64,000 bases of DNA from Bacteroidaceae bacterium (GTDB lineage Bacteria > Bacteroidota > Bacteroidia > Bacteroidales > Bacteroidaceae). A model generated the notes under the pieces. It ran no database searches and was not told the DNA's origin. It saw only the letters and a list, made by a program, of their open reading frames with translations. The stretch lies in assembly GCA_017615125.1 (NCBI GenBank), contig JAGAAS010000042.1, positions 1 to 64,000 of the forward strand, in the 5' to 3' direction. Positions 32,883 through 40,532 of this stretch are shown here, piece by piece; positions within the stretch are counted from its first letter, which is position 1; each line of letters opens with the position of its first letter. The translations under genes were made by a program, and so were the position numbers.

Positions 32883-34820
32883 ATGGGAAAAATTATCGGT
32901 ATTGACTTGGGTACAACCAACTCATGTGTTTCAGTTTTCGAAGGTAACGAACCTGTTGTGATTGCCAACTCAGAAGGCAAGCGCACCACACCTTCCGTAG
33001 TAGGATTCGTCGACGGTGGCGAGCGCAAGGTGGGCGACCCCGCCAAGCGTCAGGCCATCACCAATCCTAAGCGCACCGTCTTCTCCATCAAGCGCTTCAT
33101 GGGCGAGAATTGGGATCAGGTGCAGAAAGAGATAGCTCGTGTTCCTTATCCCGTCGTACGTGGTGACAACAACATGCCGCGCGTTGACATCGACGGACAT
33201 CTCTACACGCCACAGGAGATCAGCGCCATGATTCTTCAGAAGATGAAGAAGACTGCCGAGGATTATCTGGGACAGGAAGTGACGGATGCTGTCATCACCG
33301 TTCCTGCTTACTTCAGCGACAGCCAGCGCCAGGCAACGAAAGAGGCAGGCACGATTGCCGGACTCAACGTCCGTCGTATCGTCAACGAGCCTACGGCTGC
33401 TGCCCTCGCCTATGGTGTCGACAAAGCTAACAAGGACATGAAGATTGCCGTCTTCGACCTCGGTGGCGGAACATTCGATATCTCTATCCTTGAGTTCGGC
33501 GGAGGCGTGTTTGAAGTGCTCAGCACCAATGGCGACACCCATCTGGGCGGCGACGACTTCGACCAGGCTATCATCGACTGGCTGGTACAGGAGTTCAAGA
33601 ACGACGAGGGTGCAGACCTCACGGCCGACCCGATGGCTATGCAGCGTCTGAAGGAAGCTGCCGAGAAGGCCAAGATCGAGCTCTCCAGCTCCACAAGCAC
33701 GGAGATCAACCTCCCCTACATCATGCCCGTAGCAGGTGTTCCCCGCCATCTTGTAAAGACTCTCACCCGCGCTAAGTTCGAGAGCCTCTGCCACAACCTC
33801 ATTCAGGCTTGTCTCGAGCCTTGCCGCAAGGCTGTTGCCGATGCCAAGATCAGCACGTCCGATATCGACGAGGTAATCCTCGTGGGTGGTTCGAGCCGTA
33901 TTCCTGCCATCCAGCAGCTCGTTGAGAACTTCTTCGGAAAGACTCCTTCAAAGGGCGTCAACCCCGACGAGGTAGTAGCTGTCGGTGCCAGCATCCAGGG
34001 CGCCATCCTCAACCAAGAGGTAGGCCAGGACATCGTTCTTCTCGACGTCACTCCTCTTTCGATGGGTATCGAGACACTGGGCGGTGTGATGACAAAGCTT
34101 ATCGATGCCAACTCCACGATTCCTCTCAAGAAGAGCCAGATCTTCTCAACTGCTGCTGACAACCAGACGGAAGTTACCATCCACGTCCTTCAGGGCGAGC
34201 GCCCGATGGCTTCGCAGAACAAGTCGATCGGTCAGTTCAACCTTACGGGCATTGCTCCCGCACGCCGCGGTATTCCTCAGATTGAAGTAACCTTCGACAT
34301 CGATGCCAACGGCATTCTGAAAGTCAGCGCCAAAGATAAGGCTACCGGCAAGGAACAGGCTATCCGCATCGAGGCAAGCTCGGGCCTTAGCAAGGAAGAG
34401 ATTGAGCGCATGAAGGCTGAAGCACAAGCCAACGCTGCTGCTGATGCCAAGGAGCGCGAACGCGTTGACAAGCTGAATCAGGCCGACAGCATCATCTTCT
34501 CCACTGAACAGCAGCTGAGCGAACTTGGCGACAAGATTCCAGCTGGCAAGAAAGCTCCTATCGAGGCTGCTCTGCAGAAACTGAAAGATGCGCACAAGGC
34601 TCAGGACATCGCTGCCTGCGAAGCTGCCGAGAAAGAGCTTGAGACTGCTTTCCAGACTGCCAGCGCCGAGATGTATGCCCAGAGCGGTGCTCAGCAAGGC
34701 CCGCAAGGAGGCGCCGACTACAGCCAGTATACGGGAGGCCAGAACGGCGGATCACAGCAGGACAACGCCGGAAAGCAGGATGAGAACATCCAAGACGCCG
34801 ACTTCGAGGAGGTCAAGTAA
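32883..34820 (+). CDS. dnaK: Chaperone protein DnaK (Hsp70)
   Basis: 645 residues, full length. The ATPase domain starts [21 protein letters not shown] with phosphate-1 and phosphate-2 motifs ([16 protein letters not shown]) and [17 protein letters not shown]. The substrate-binding domain begins [20 protein letters not shown], with the lid after residue 500 and a disordered Gly/Gln tail ending QDADFEEVK, close to the DnaJ/GrpE-responsive EEVD-like end of bacterial Hsp70. It refolds client proteins with DnaJ and GrpE, neither of which is adjacent. It is a single gene bounded by a sigma-54-type promoter and a terminator. Confidence 0.98.
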   Translation: MGKIIGIDLGTTNSCVSVFEGNEPVVIANSEGKRTTPSVVGFVDGGERKVGDPAKRQAITNPKRTVFSIKRFMGENWDQVQKEIARVPYPVVRGDNNMPRVDIDGHLYTPQEISAMILQKMKKTAEDYLGQEVTDAVITVPAYFSDSQRQATKEAGTIAGLNVRRIVNEPTAAALAYGVDKANKDMKIAVFDLGGGTFDISILEFGGGVFEVLSTNGDTHLGGDDFDQAIIDWLVQEFKNDEGADLTADPMAMQRLKEAAEKAKIELSSSTSTEINLPYIMPVAGVPRHLVKTLTRAKFESLCHNLIQACLEPCRKAVADAKISTSDIDEVILVGGSSRIPAIQQLVENFFGKTPSKGVNPDEVVAVGASIQGAILNQEVGQDIVLLDVTPLSMGIETLGGVMTKLIDANSTIPLKKSQIFSTAADNQTEVTIHVLQGERPMASQNKSIGQFNLTGIAPARRGIPQIEVTFDIDANGILKVSAKDKATGKEQAIRIEASSGLSKEEIERMKAEAQANAAADAKERERVDKLNQADSIIFSTEQQLSELGDKIPAGKKAPIEAALQKLKDAHKAQDIAACEAAEKELETAFQTASAEMYAQSGAQQGPQGGADYSQYTGGQNGGSQQDNAGKQDENIQDADFEEVK

Positions 34821-34863
34821 GCGAAAACGAATCCGACAGATAGTCGGAAATAATAAAAAAGGA

Positions 34864-34900
34864 AAGCGGTGCAATTTATTAGTTGCACCGCTTCTTTTTT
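34864..34900 (+). terminator. Intrinsic terminator of dnaK
   Basis: AAGCGGTGCAA (34864-34874) and TTGCACCGCTT (34883-34893) form a perfect 11-base stem followed by TCTTTTTT. Confidence 0.92.
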
Positions 34901-34919
34901 CCTCTTTTGTTTTTTGGCT

Positions 34920-35510
34920 CTACCGTTTCCAGGCGTTGACGACCTCTCCGATATACATCGTATGGATGCCTGCAGGGAAGTTGCTGTACATATTCTTTGG
35001 TACGTCACTCCTGTATCCCTTTGGGTCGAAAGGAGCTGCATACATCGTCCTGCACTCTATCACCATCGAAGCTTCCGTATAGTAAGGCGTGCCATTAGGC
35101 GTAAAGGCGGTATGCAAACCAAGCGCCTTTGCCTTGTCTCCGTCCCTTCCACTTTTCCTTCCCATGTAGTTCAAAACGTTTCCGTTCTCTTTGTCAAACG
35201 ACATCACGGTAAAGTATTCCGCTTCGTCCATAAACTTCTTCGTATAGCGCGTCTCAGCTACATATACCGTCAGAGCCGTCTTACCCCACAAGGTTCCTAT
35301 TCCGCCCCATCCGATAGTCATAGCATTACTCTTATCTTCATTTCCCGCTGCCAACAGTTGCGCGTCACGGAACCATTGGAAGCCGTTGCTCTCAAATTCT
35401 TCCACTACGTTGAACGCCTGAAATCCCAGCTCTTCCTGTGCAAACATGCTGCCAGAAATCAACAACAGCATACCAGCCAAAACAATCCTACAGATACCTT
35501 TATTATTCAT
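34920..35510 (-). CDS. Exported flavin-reductase-like (FMN-binding split barrel) protein
   Basis: 196 residues from ATG at 35508-35510 (an in-frame ATG six bases upstream is the alternative; the open frame beyond lies before the promoter). A signal peptide (GICRIVLAGMLLLISGSMFA, cleaved before QEE) precedes a split-barrel flavin reductase domain: NAMTIGWGGIGTLWGKTALTVYVAETRYTKKFMDEAEYFTVMSFD, and NVLNYMGRKSGRDGDKAKALGL. Cytosolic relatives reduce FMN or act on small molecules. Presence of a clear secretion signal is unusual, since flavin would have to be bound in the periplasm. A TATCTTTG -7 element lies at 35531-35538. Confidence 0.75.
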   Translation of the reverse strand: MNNKGICRIVLAGMLLLISGSMFAQEELGFQAFNVVEEFESNGFQWFRDAQLLAAGNEDKSNAMTIGWGGIGTLWGKTALTVYVAETRYTKKFMDEAEYFTVMSFDKENGNVLNYMGRKSGRDGDKAKALGLHTAFTPNGTPYYTEASMVIECRTMYAAPFDPKGYRSDVPKNMYSNFPAGIHTMYIGEVVNAWKR

Positions 35511-35655
35511 AATCATTATTCCTTTTGCGGCAAAGATACGACAAAAAGAATACAAATGCAGTTTTGAAACTGAAAAACGACTTTTTTCCCTTGTTCCTCT
35601 TTTTATAGGCAAACCATAACTCTTCTTCACAACTCGCAATAATCATAAACTAGAA

Positions 35656-35690
35656 AATCCCTCCGACTTTAAGCCGAAGGGATTCTCTTT
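35656..35690 (-). terminator. Terminator after the BACON/dockerin gene
   Basis: AATCCCTCCG and CGAAGGGATT (35656-35684) form a stem around TTTAA; on the reverse strand TTTTC follows, and on the forward strand a T-rich run. It separates two genes on the reverse strand. Confidence 0.6.
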
Positions 35691-35759
35691 TCTTTCCCGA
35701 TTCTGCATCGTTGATTCCTCAAGCGGCATTGCCGCTGATTCAACAGACGCAAAGGCGGT

Positions 35760-38621
35760 TTATTGTCCCAGAATGATGCTTACCAGAGCTGTGACGTCGG
35801 CCACATCTACTGCGCCTTCCGCATCCTCGTTCACGTTGGCAGCAGCATTTACTGGCATATTGCCAAGAATCATGCTTACCAGCATAGTTACATCAGCCAC
35901 ATCCACACTTCCATCACCATTCACGTCACCCTTCTTGGCTGTATTCTCAACAAGTTGATAGAGATAAACTGGCGACTGGGAAGCACTAGCATAACAAGAG
36001 AAGAGAGAGCTGCCGCTATTGTATTGCATTACATTGCGAGTGTTCGCTCCCTGTGCAGTGACGGTTGCTGCACCAGTTTCTTCGTCAATCTCAATAGTCC
36101 AAACGCCGTTATCATCATTTTCTATCTGAGTTCTTAAATAGTTGCTACTACTACTTGCTGCATACAGATAGCCACGATAACCTACGTCGTAAATTGTGAA
36201 TTGATTGTCTGTACCTTCAATGACAAACTCAAACTCATTTGAAACAGTAAGAGTGCCATTCTCATCAACACTAGCTTCAACGACACCACGGTTATTATCT
36301 CTCTGCGCACCAATCACATTAACAACGCTGTCTACTGGGGCAGCAGCAATAACATAACGACTTCCAGATTCAACAGTTTTGGCAAGCTTATAAGTTTTCA
36401 TTGTGATAAACCTTTCTTGCTTAACAGTAATTTCTTTTGTTATTTCGCCACATGTCAATGTAATTATAGCTGTACGCTCATCACCTGTATTTGCTGATGT
36501 AGTAAAGGTAACCTCGTCTGTTCCTACAGTAATATTAGTAATCCAACTTGCAGAACACTCTGCATTCACAGAAGTTGCATCCAAAGGATAGATTAACCTG
36601 TAGACAATCTCCCCTGATGTAGCATCAGATGCAAGCGTTACATCAGAAGCAATAATTTCTGTAGTAGCCTCAGAAATAGTTATTGGCCCCACACCAATGT
36701 TAGAGCCTTTGGTGAAGTACAGACGAACATAGCGATCGTTGGATGCAAAGGTTTCTGTGGTTTCAAGGTTGACGATAGTATTCATAGCGCCACTGATGAC
36801 CAAATCTTCAACATCAGTAAAAGCCACGCCGTCAGCAGAGCTTTGAACCGTAATTGTCGATGAATTACCCCCCCCTATCATTTTCACTCCTACAGATACT
36901 CTACCAGGTTGACTATTAGTTTTCACCTGTATATAATCACCCGTATCATCTAATTTTATCATATACGGAGAATGACTAGTATAGTCTGAACCCAGTCCAT
37001 TTGTTATAATGCCACCTAAAACTTTAAAATCAGCACTTGTTCCCCCTTCCCAATTAAAAGGCAATGTTGCGAAATCGGCGATGTAGTGTTTCTGTGTCAC
37101 AGTCACAGTTTTGTTTTCTTCCGCTCCTTCATAAGAAAGTGTAATGATAGCCGTGCGGTCGGTAGAGGTCGTATTATCAGCGATAGTGAATTTGACAGTA
37201 TCTGTTTTCACCACGAAATTCGAAATCCAATTTGCATCAGTAGATGCTTCTATCGTCGTTCCTTCCACATTATGTTCAACCATATAATTAATATAGCCAG
37301 AAGCAGCATTCCAATCTAATGTGAATTGATCTTTGTTTACAACTATAACTGGTTTCTCATTCTTCACCACTTCTACATCGGTAGGATTGGCAATCTGAGT
37401 ATCGTTATAACAACCAATATTACCTGTTAAAGAAAGTTCATCGCCGACAGTATACTCCACATCCCCTGGTATACTACGCACCACGATAGATTTGTTATCC
37501 TGAGCAATAGTAGTATTAACTCCACTAATACTCTTTACTTCTGCATTATTAATTCTCACAAGCCAGCCCTGTTTATCACTTTCTAACACCTCTGCAATTG
37601 TCATCTCTTCCGGTTCAATGGAATTATTTTGCGACACCACTTCAACAACGAAAGGATCTTTTATTTCTAGCAACCCTTTATAATTCGTCAACGTGCCTCT
37701 TATCTTTATTTTGTCTCCTACAGTAAGAATAATTCCAAAGACACAAATAGCTGCTTCACTATCCTGAATATATGCCGTCGTTTCAACAGAGCTAGTCACA
37801 ACACCTTGGGTATAGACATCGCCCGTTTCTTGTTCGCGAACATCAGCGATGCTCTTCAGCTGAAGAATAGTATAGGATGCAGCTGCCACATTGCTAAATC
37901 CCCCTGAAGCGCCATAGGCAATAGCCTTTACTGTTGTCGTTTCGGACACAGTAAAAGCACCAGTATATAGTGTGCTTTCGTTAGTGGGATCTGTGCCATC
38001 TAGAGTATAATAAATTGAGGCGCCCTCAGTTTCGCAGATTATGGAAACACTCTGAGGCCCTGCATAGATTCCAGTAGCCAAATCGAATGTTGGCATTGCC
38101 ACAGAAGGAACTGCACTTTTCTCCCAAGTGACTTTCACTTCCGTCAGATACATAGCACCAGAATTAGAACGAAAACCTATAAAAGCATAATCTTCATCTA
38201 CCTCAAGTTCGGTGTTTGTACCTTTTTTAATAGTACCCAGTAATGTACCCTGATTTTCATCATACAAATCAGTTGCAGCAGTATACGCACTATTTTTACC
38301 ATACACATTTAAGGTACGGCCATCTGCAGTTTCTGCATTCCACGTTACAACAATTTTGGTAACCTTTCCGCCAGATACGGTTGAGACAACTCCTGAATTG
38401 GAGTTACTGGATCGTAATTGAATTGATTCTTTTCCACCTGCACTTTGCCCAGCATATACCGCATCCGAGTTGGATTTTTTGCCTTGCCATTCAACATAAT
38501 TAGTTCCTGTAATACCAGTAAGGGACTGATTTAGCTCGTCAGTAACTTCTTCGCCCCACACACTACCGCATACTAGCAGGAGGGCGACTGCCAGCAGGGA
38601 TTTTAGTAAGTTTTTTTTCAT
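35760..38621 (-). CDS. Large secreted BACON/chitobiase-C/dockerin-like multidomain protein
   Basis: 953 residues with signal peptide (SLLAVALLLVCGSVWG). Visible modules: an N-terminal beta-sandwich (about 30-165), a chitobiase/hexosaminidase C-terminal-type domain (about 170-255: GPQSVSIICETEGASIYYTLDGTDPTNESTLYTGAF), an OB-fold-like region (about 260-410: IADVREQETGDVYTQGVVTSSVETTAYIQDS), two BACON domains (about 435-510 and 660-735; ASWITNITVG...GDERTAIITLTCGEITKEITVKQE), another sandwich between them, a ricin-like stretch, and a C-terminal pair of dockerin-like repeats (GDVNGDGSVDVADVTMLVSMILG, then a second one with DVADVTALVSIILG). No catalytic domain is seen; a glycan-binding or scaffold role is likely. 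The gene is visibly richer in A+T than its neighbours. Confidence 0.8.
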   Translation of the reverse strand: MKKNLLKSLLAVALLLVCGSVWGEEVTDELNQSLTGITGTNYVEWQGKKSNSDAVYAGQSAGGKESIQLRSSNSNSGVVSTVSGGKVTKIVVTWNAETADGRTLNVYGKNSAYTAATDLYDENQGTLLGTIKKGTNTELEVDEDYAFIGFRSNSGAMYLTEVKVTWEKSAVPSVAMPTFDLATGIYAGPQSVSIICETEGASIYYTLDGTDPTNESTLYTGAFTVSETTTVKAIAYGASGGFSNVAAASYTILQLKSIADVREQETGDVYTQGVVTSSVETTAYIQDSEAAICVFGIILTVGDKIKIRGTLTNYKGLLEIKDPFVVEVVSQNNSIEPEEMTIAEVLESDKQGWLVRINNAEVKSISGVNTTIAQDNKSIVVRSIPGDVEYTVGDELSLTGNIGCYNDTQIANPTDVEVVKNEKPVIVVNKDQFTLDWNAASGYINYMVEHNVEGTTIEASTDANWISNFVVKTDTVKFTIADNTTSTDRTAIITLSYEGAEENKTVTVTQKHYIADFATLPFNWEGGTSADFKVLGGIITNGLGSDYTSHSPYMIKLDDTGDYIQVKTNSQPGRVSVGVKMIGGGNSSTITVQSSADGVAFTDVEDLVISGAMNTIVNLETTETFASNDRYVRLYFTKGSNIGVGPITISEATTEIIASDVTLASDATSGEIVYRLIYPLDATSVNAECSASWITNITVGTDEVTFTTSANTGDERTAIITLTCGEITKEITVKQERFITMKTYKLAKTVESGSRYVIAAAPVDSVVNVIGAQRDNNRGVVEASVDENGTLTVSNEFEFVIEGTDNQFTIYDVGYRGYLYAASSSSNYLRTQIENDDNGVWTIEIDEETGAATVTAQGANTRNVMQYNSGSSLFSCYASASQSPVYLYQLVENTAKKGDVNGDGSVDVADVTMLVSMILGNMPVNAAANVNEDAEGAVDVADVTALVSIILGQ

Positions 38622-38692
38622 TTTGGTTTGAGTTATTAGATTTATTTTGGTTTGATTTTCTACTGTTCGAAATGGATGGCGGAAAAACGGGG

Positions 38693-38700
38693 CAAAGGTA
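38693..38700 (-). promoter_or_regulatory. -7 element of the BACON/dockerin gene
   Basis: TACCTTTG on the reverse strand, about 70 bases before the ATG; no clear TTTG at the expected distance. Confidence 0.55.
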
Positions 38701-38995
38701 GTTTTTTTCTATGAAAAAAGGAGCGCTGAATAGTGCCTTTTTTTTGCACGGAAAATGTTAAAAAAAGAGGGCTTTATCCTAGTGCCCTTCTCGGCTATAC
38801 TTCTCACTTTGGAAAGATTATCAGATTATCAGATCATCGGGATATCAAAGAATCGGACGAAAGGGCAACTGTTTCTGATTTCGGAAAATCACAGAAGTTT
38901 CGGGAAAGCCTAGGGGCGAGAGGATGTTTCTCATGTTTCGATGGAAGTCTTCCTTTTTGCGAAGGTTCGTGAGAGAGTTTGGCCTTAACAAAAGA
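38701..38995. other. Intergenic stretch, no gene recognised
   Basis: Low-complexity A/T-rich DNA with TTATCAG repeated near 38818-38835. A 79-codon open frame on the forward strand has no homology that I recognise and no start signal. Confidence 0.5.
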
Positions 38996-39030
38996 AAGAA
39001 TCAGCACATCCTTTGACGTGCTGATTCTTA
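38996..39030 (-). terminator. Terminator after the tRNA gene
   Basis: AGAATCAGCAC (38997-39007) and GTGCTGATTCT (39018-39028) form an 11-base stem; on the reverse strand TTCTTTTG follows. Confidence 0.85.
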
Positions 39031-39037
39031 GTGGAGT

Positions 39038-39111
39038 AGCGGGACTCAGGATTGAACTGAGGACCTCATGATTATGAATCATGCGCTCTAACCAGCTGAG
39101 CTATCCCGCCA
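39038..39111 (-). tRNA. tRNA with CAT anticodon (Met, or Ile2 if lysidine-modified)
   Basis: The reverse strand gives a 74-base cloverleaf: acceptor GGCGGGA/TCCCGCT, D arm GCTC-AGCTGGTTA-GAGC, anticodon arm CATGA-TTCATAA-TCATG with anticodon CAT, variable AGGTC, T arm CTCAG-TTCAATC-CTGAG. The first acceptor pair is G-U, unlike an initiator C-A mismatch, so it is an elongator Met or an Ile2 tRNA; these cannot be separated by the anticodon alone. The CCA end is not encoded. A TACTTTTG -7 element is at 39133-39140. Confidence 0.93.
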
Positions 39112-39208
39112 ACGTTTTGCATAAATGCGCGGCAAAAGTAGTGCGTTTTTTTGAACCGTGCAACTTTTTCCGTTTTTTTTTGAAAAATCGAAAAAAACCT
39201 GCCGCGAG

Positions 39209-39240
39209 TTTGCTTTTATGAAACAAAAAGAATACCTTTG
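39209..39240 (+). promoter_or_regulatory. Promoter of the START-like gene
   Basis: TTTG (39209-39212), 20 bases, TACCTTTG (39233-39240). Confidence 0.88.
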
Positions 39241-39290
39241 CGAAAAATGACGAGAAATCGTCTGACTTTATACTTGAAAAGCACCCTATC

Positions 39291-39671
39291 ATGGAAAAAG
39301 TACATTTCGATGTTCCTCTCAACAGCAACTCCCGCGAGGTTATCTGGAGCGCAGTAGGCACCGTCGAGGGCATGAGCGCCTGGCTTGCCGACAGCATCGT
39401 CGAAGAAGAAGACGGCATCTTAACGTTCACCTGGGGCAAGCACGAGTCGCGCCGGGCTGAGCTCGTGTCGCGCCGGCTGAAGCACTACGTGCGCTACCAT
39501 TGGCTTGATGACAACCCCAAGACGTACTTCGAGCTGCGCATCAACCAAAGCGAGCTCACGCACAACTATTCGCTGGAGATTACCGAAGTGAGCTCCGAGG
39601 ACGACGCCGAAGGGCTGCAGCAGCTCTGGGAAGCCTACACCGAGAAGCTGCACCGCACGACGGGCATTTAG
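39291..39671 (+). CDS. START-like (SRPBCC/AHSA1-type) domain protein
   Basis: 126 residues, a single domain: KVHFDVPLNSNSREVIWSAVGTVEGMSAWLADSIVEEEDGILTFTWGKHESRRAELVSRRLKHYVRYHW, then a strand-helix end LQQLWEAYTEKLHRTTG. The start, the helix after the first strand, the TW/W pattern and the long C-terminal helix fit the helix-grip fold shared by AHSA1 and START proteins, which bind lipids or partner proteins. Bacteroidetes carry this short version as a single-copy gene; its ligand is unknown. It has its own promoter and a terminator, so it is monocistronic. Confidence 0.8.
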   Translation: MEKVHFDVPLNSNSREVIWSAVGTVEGMSAWLADSIVEEEDGILTFTWGKHESRRAELVSRRLKHYVRYHWLDDNPKTYFELRINQSELTHNYSLEITEVSSEDDAEGLQQLWEAYTEKLHRTTGI

Positions 39672-39731
39672 GAAGCAGCCCGGGAAGAGGAAAGATACAC
39701 AACGTTTCCACAAAGCCAGAATACAGGTACA

Positions 39732-39770
39732 AAGGGGACGTGTCGGCACAGACACGCCCCCTTCTTTTAT
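39732..39770 (+). terminator. Intrinsic terminator after the START-like gene
   Basis: AAGGGG-CGTGTC and GACACGCCCCCTT (39732-39763) form a stem with one bulge around GGCACA, followed by CTTTTA. Confidence 0.85.
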
Positions 39771-40185
39771 GCCTACTTGGTACCTTGCCAAGCTGAGACA
39801 AGGTAGCGGCATCCTCAATGAATCGGCAACATTTCCCCTTCCCCGCTCCTACTCCGACAAAACCCACAACACGCTTCGCCCGCTCTTTCGTCCGATTCTC
39901 ACGCTTCGTCATCCGTTTCTTTTTCAGCGGGGGTCTATCAACGCGTTGTCACACGTCTATCAACGCGTTGGTAGACCTCGATCAACGCGTTGATAGACCC
40001 CAAAAGTCAAAGGAAAACGTCAGCATGCAAAAGAATATCAGCACAAATGCCGTCCCAAACGAAACGCAAAAAAGCGGAGCCTCTTTTCTGCACAAACAAA
40101 CAAAAACAGAAAGGAGTGAAAATCAACCTATTTGTTCACAGAACAGCACTTTTTGCAACATTTTCGTAAAAAAAAGCCGATAATG
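39771..40185. other. Long intergenic region before the leader-peptide gene
   Basis: No gene recognised. It contains the palindrome array at 39931-40000, flanked on the left by a T/C-rich stretch (39880-39925) whose six-frame translation resembles the flank of the second array at 57775, so the whole 39880-40020 part behaves like a dispersed element. The remainder (40021-40185) is A-rich without features. Confidence 0.6.
39931..40000 (+). repeat. Array of three CAACGCGTTG palindromes, 22-base period (array 1)
   Basis: CAACGCGTTG lies at 39939, 39961 and 39983, exactly 22 bases apart, within GGGTCTATC...GATAGACCC outer arms that are themselves complementary. The same design occurs at 57775-57840. 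Confidence 0.92.
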
Positions 40186-40216
40186 TTTGCATTTCGAAAA
40201 AACATGTCTACCTTTG
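40186..40216 (+). promoter_or_regulatory. Promoter of the leader peptide/asnB transcript
   Basis: TTTG (40186-40189), 19 bases, TACCTTTG (40209-40216): a perfect pair. Transcription would start about 75-80 bases before the leader ATG at 40300. Confidence 0.92.
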
Positions 40217-40299
40217 CACTCGGAAAAACAAGGCCGTTTTCGCCTGCATGACTGCGGCAAAAAGACTTTGTTTTCACCGCCCAACAAACAAGGAAGAAT

Positions 40300-40425
40300 A
40301 TGGTTGTCAAATCGAGCAAAGACTTCTCCTTGACCTCCGGCGCATACGGAAGCCAGAATTGGAATAAGAACCAGCAGCAGAATCAGCAGCAGGTTCTTAA
40401 TAATAATTCTATTAATAAGGTATAG
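40300..40425 (+). CDS. Gln/Asn-rich leader peptide of the asnB attenuator
   Basis: 41 codons, ATG at 40300 with AAGGAAG six bases upstream (a good Shine-Dalgarno, rare in this window) and TAG at 40423-40425. Of the last 23 residues (19-41), seven are Gln and eight are Asn: three Gln at codons 25-27, Asn28, three Gln at 29-31, three Asn at 34-36 and Asn39. It is the only reading frame between a perfect promoter and asparagine synthetase, and it is followed within 60 bases by a strong intrinsic terminator. This is the architecture of amino-acid attenuator leaders (as in his, leu, trp operons), here matched to glutamine and asparagine. No signal peptide or membrane segment. A free-standing functional peptide cannot be excluded. 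Confidence 0.75.
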   Translation: MVVKSSKDFSLTSGAYGSQNWNKNQQQNQQQVLNNNSINKV

Positions 40426-40513
40426 ACCGGGGTGTATGAATAAAAGATGGTTTTATTTATAAGGTAAATAAGAGAAAATGACCGGTTCGAAAGAATTGGT
40501 CATTTTTGTTTTT
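40426..40513 (+). promoter_or_regulatory. Putative transcription attenuator upstream of asnB
   Basis: Terminator: AAAATGACCGGTTC (40475-40488), GAAA tetraloop, GAATTGGTCATTTT (40493-40506), a 14-base stem with two G-U pairs, then TGTTTTT up to 40513. Competing structures: ACCGG at 40426-40430, right after the leader stop, can pair with CCGGT at 40482-40486 and break the terminator stem. A hairpin ATGAATAAAA/TTTTATTTAT (40436-40445/40451-40460) and an alternative TTATTTA/TAAATAA (40453-40459/40465-40471) lie between. A ribosome finishing the leader would cover 40426-40430 and favour termination; one stalled at Gln or Asn codons would leave it free. No other promoter is visible before asnB. Confidence 0.7.
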
Positions 40514-40532
40514 AGGAAAACAAGAAAAGATT

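Noticed and set aside
38733-38972. 79-codon forward open frame
   Set aside because: No promoter, no ribosome binding site, no recognisable features.
39931-40000. CRISPR array
   Set aside because: Units are 10-14-base palindromes 22 bases apart with nearly constant spacers, no cas genes, and only three units.
40506-40532. Extended start of asnB at TTG 40506
   Set aside because: The extension runs through the terminator T-run and would bury the catalytic Cys2.
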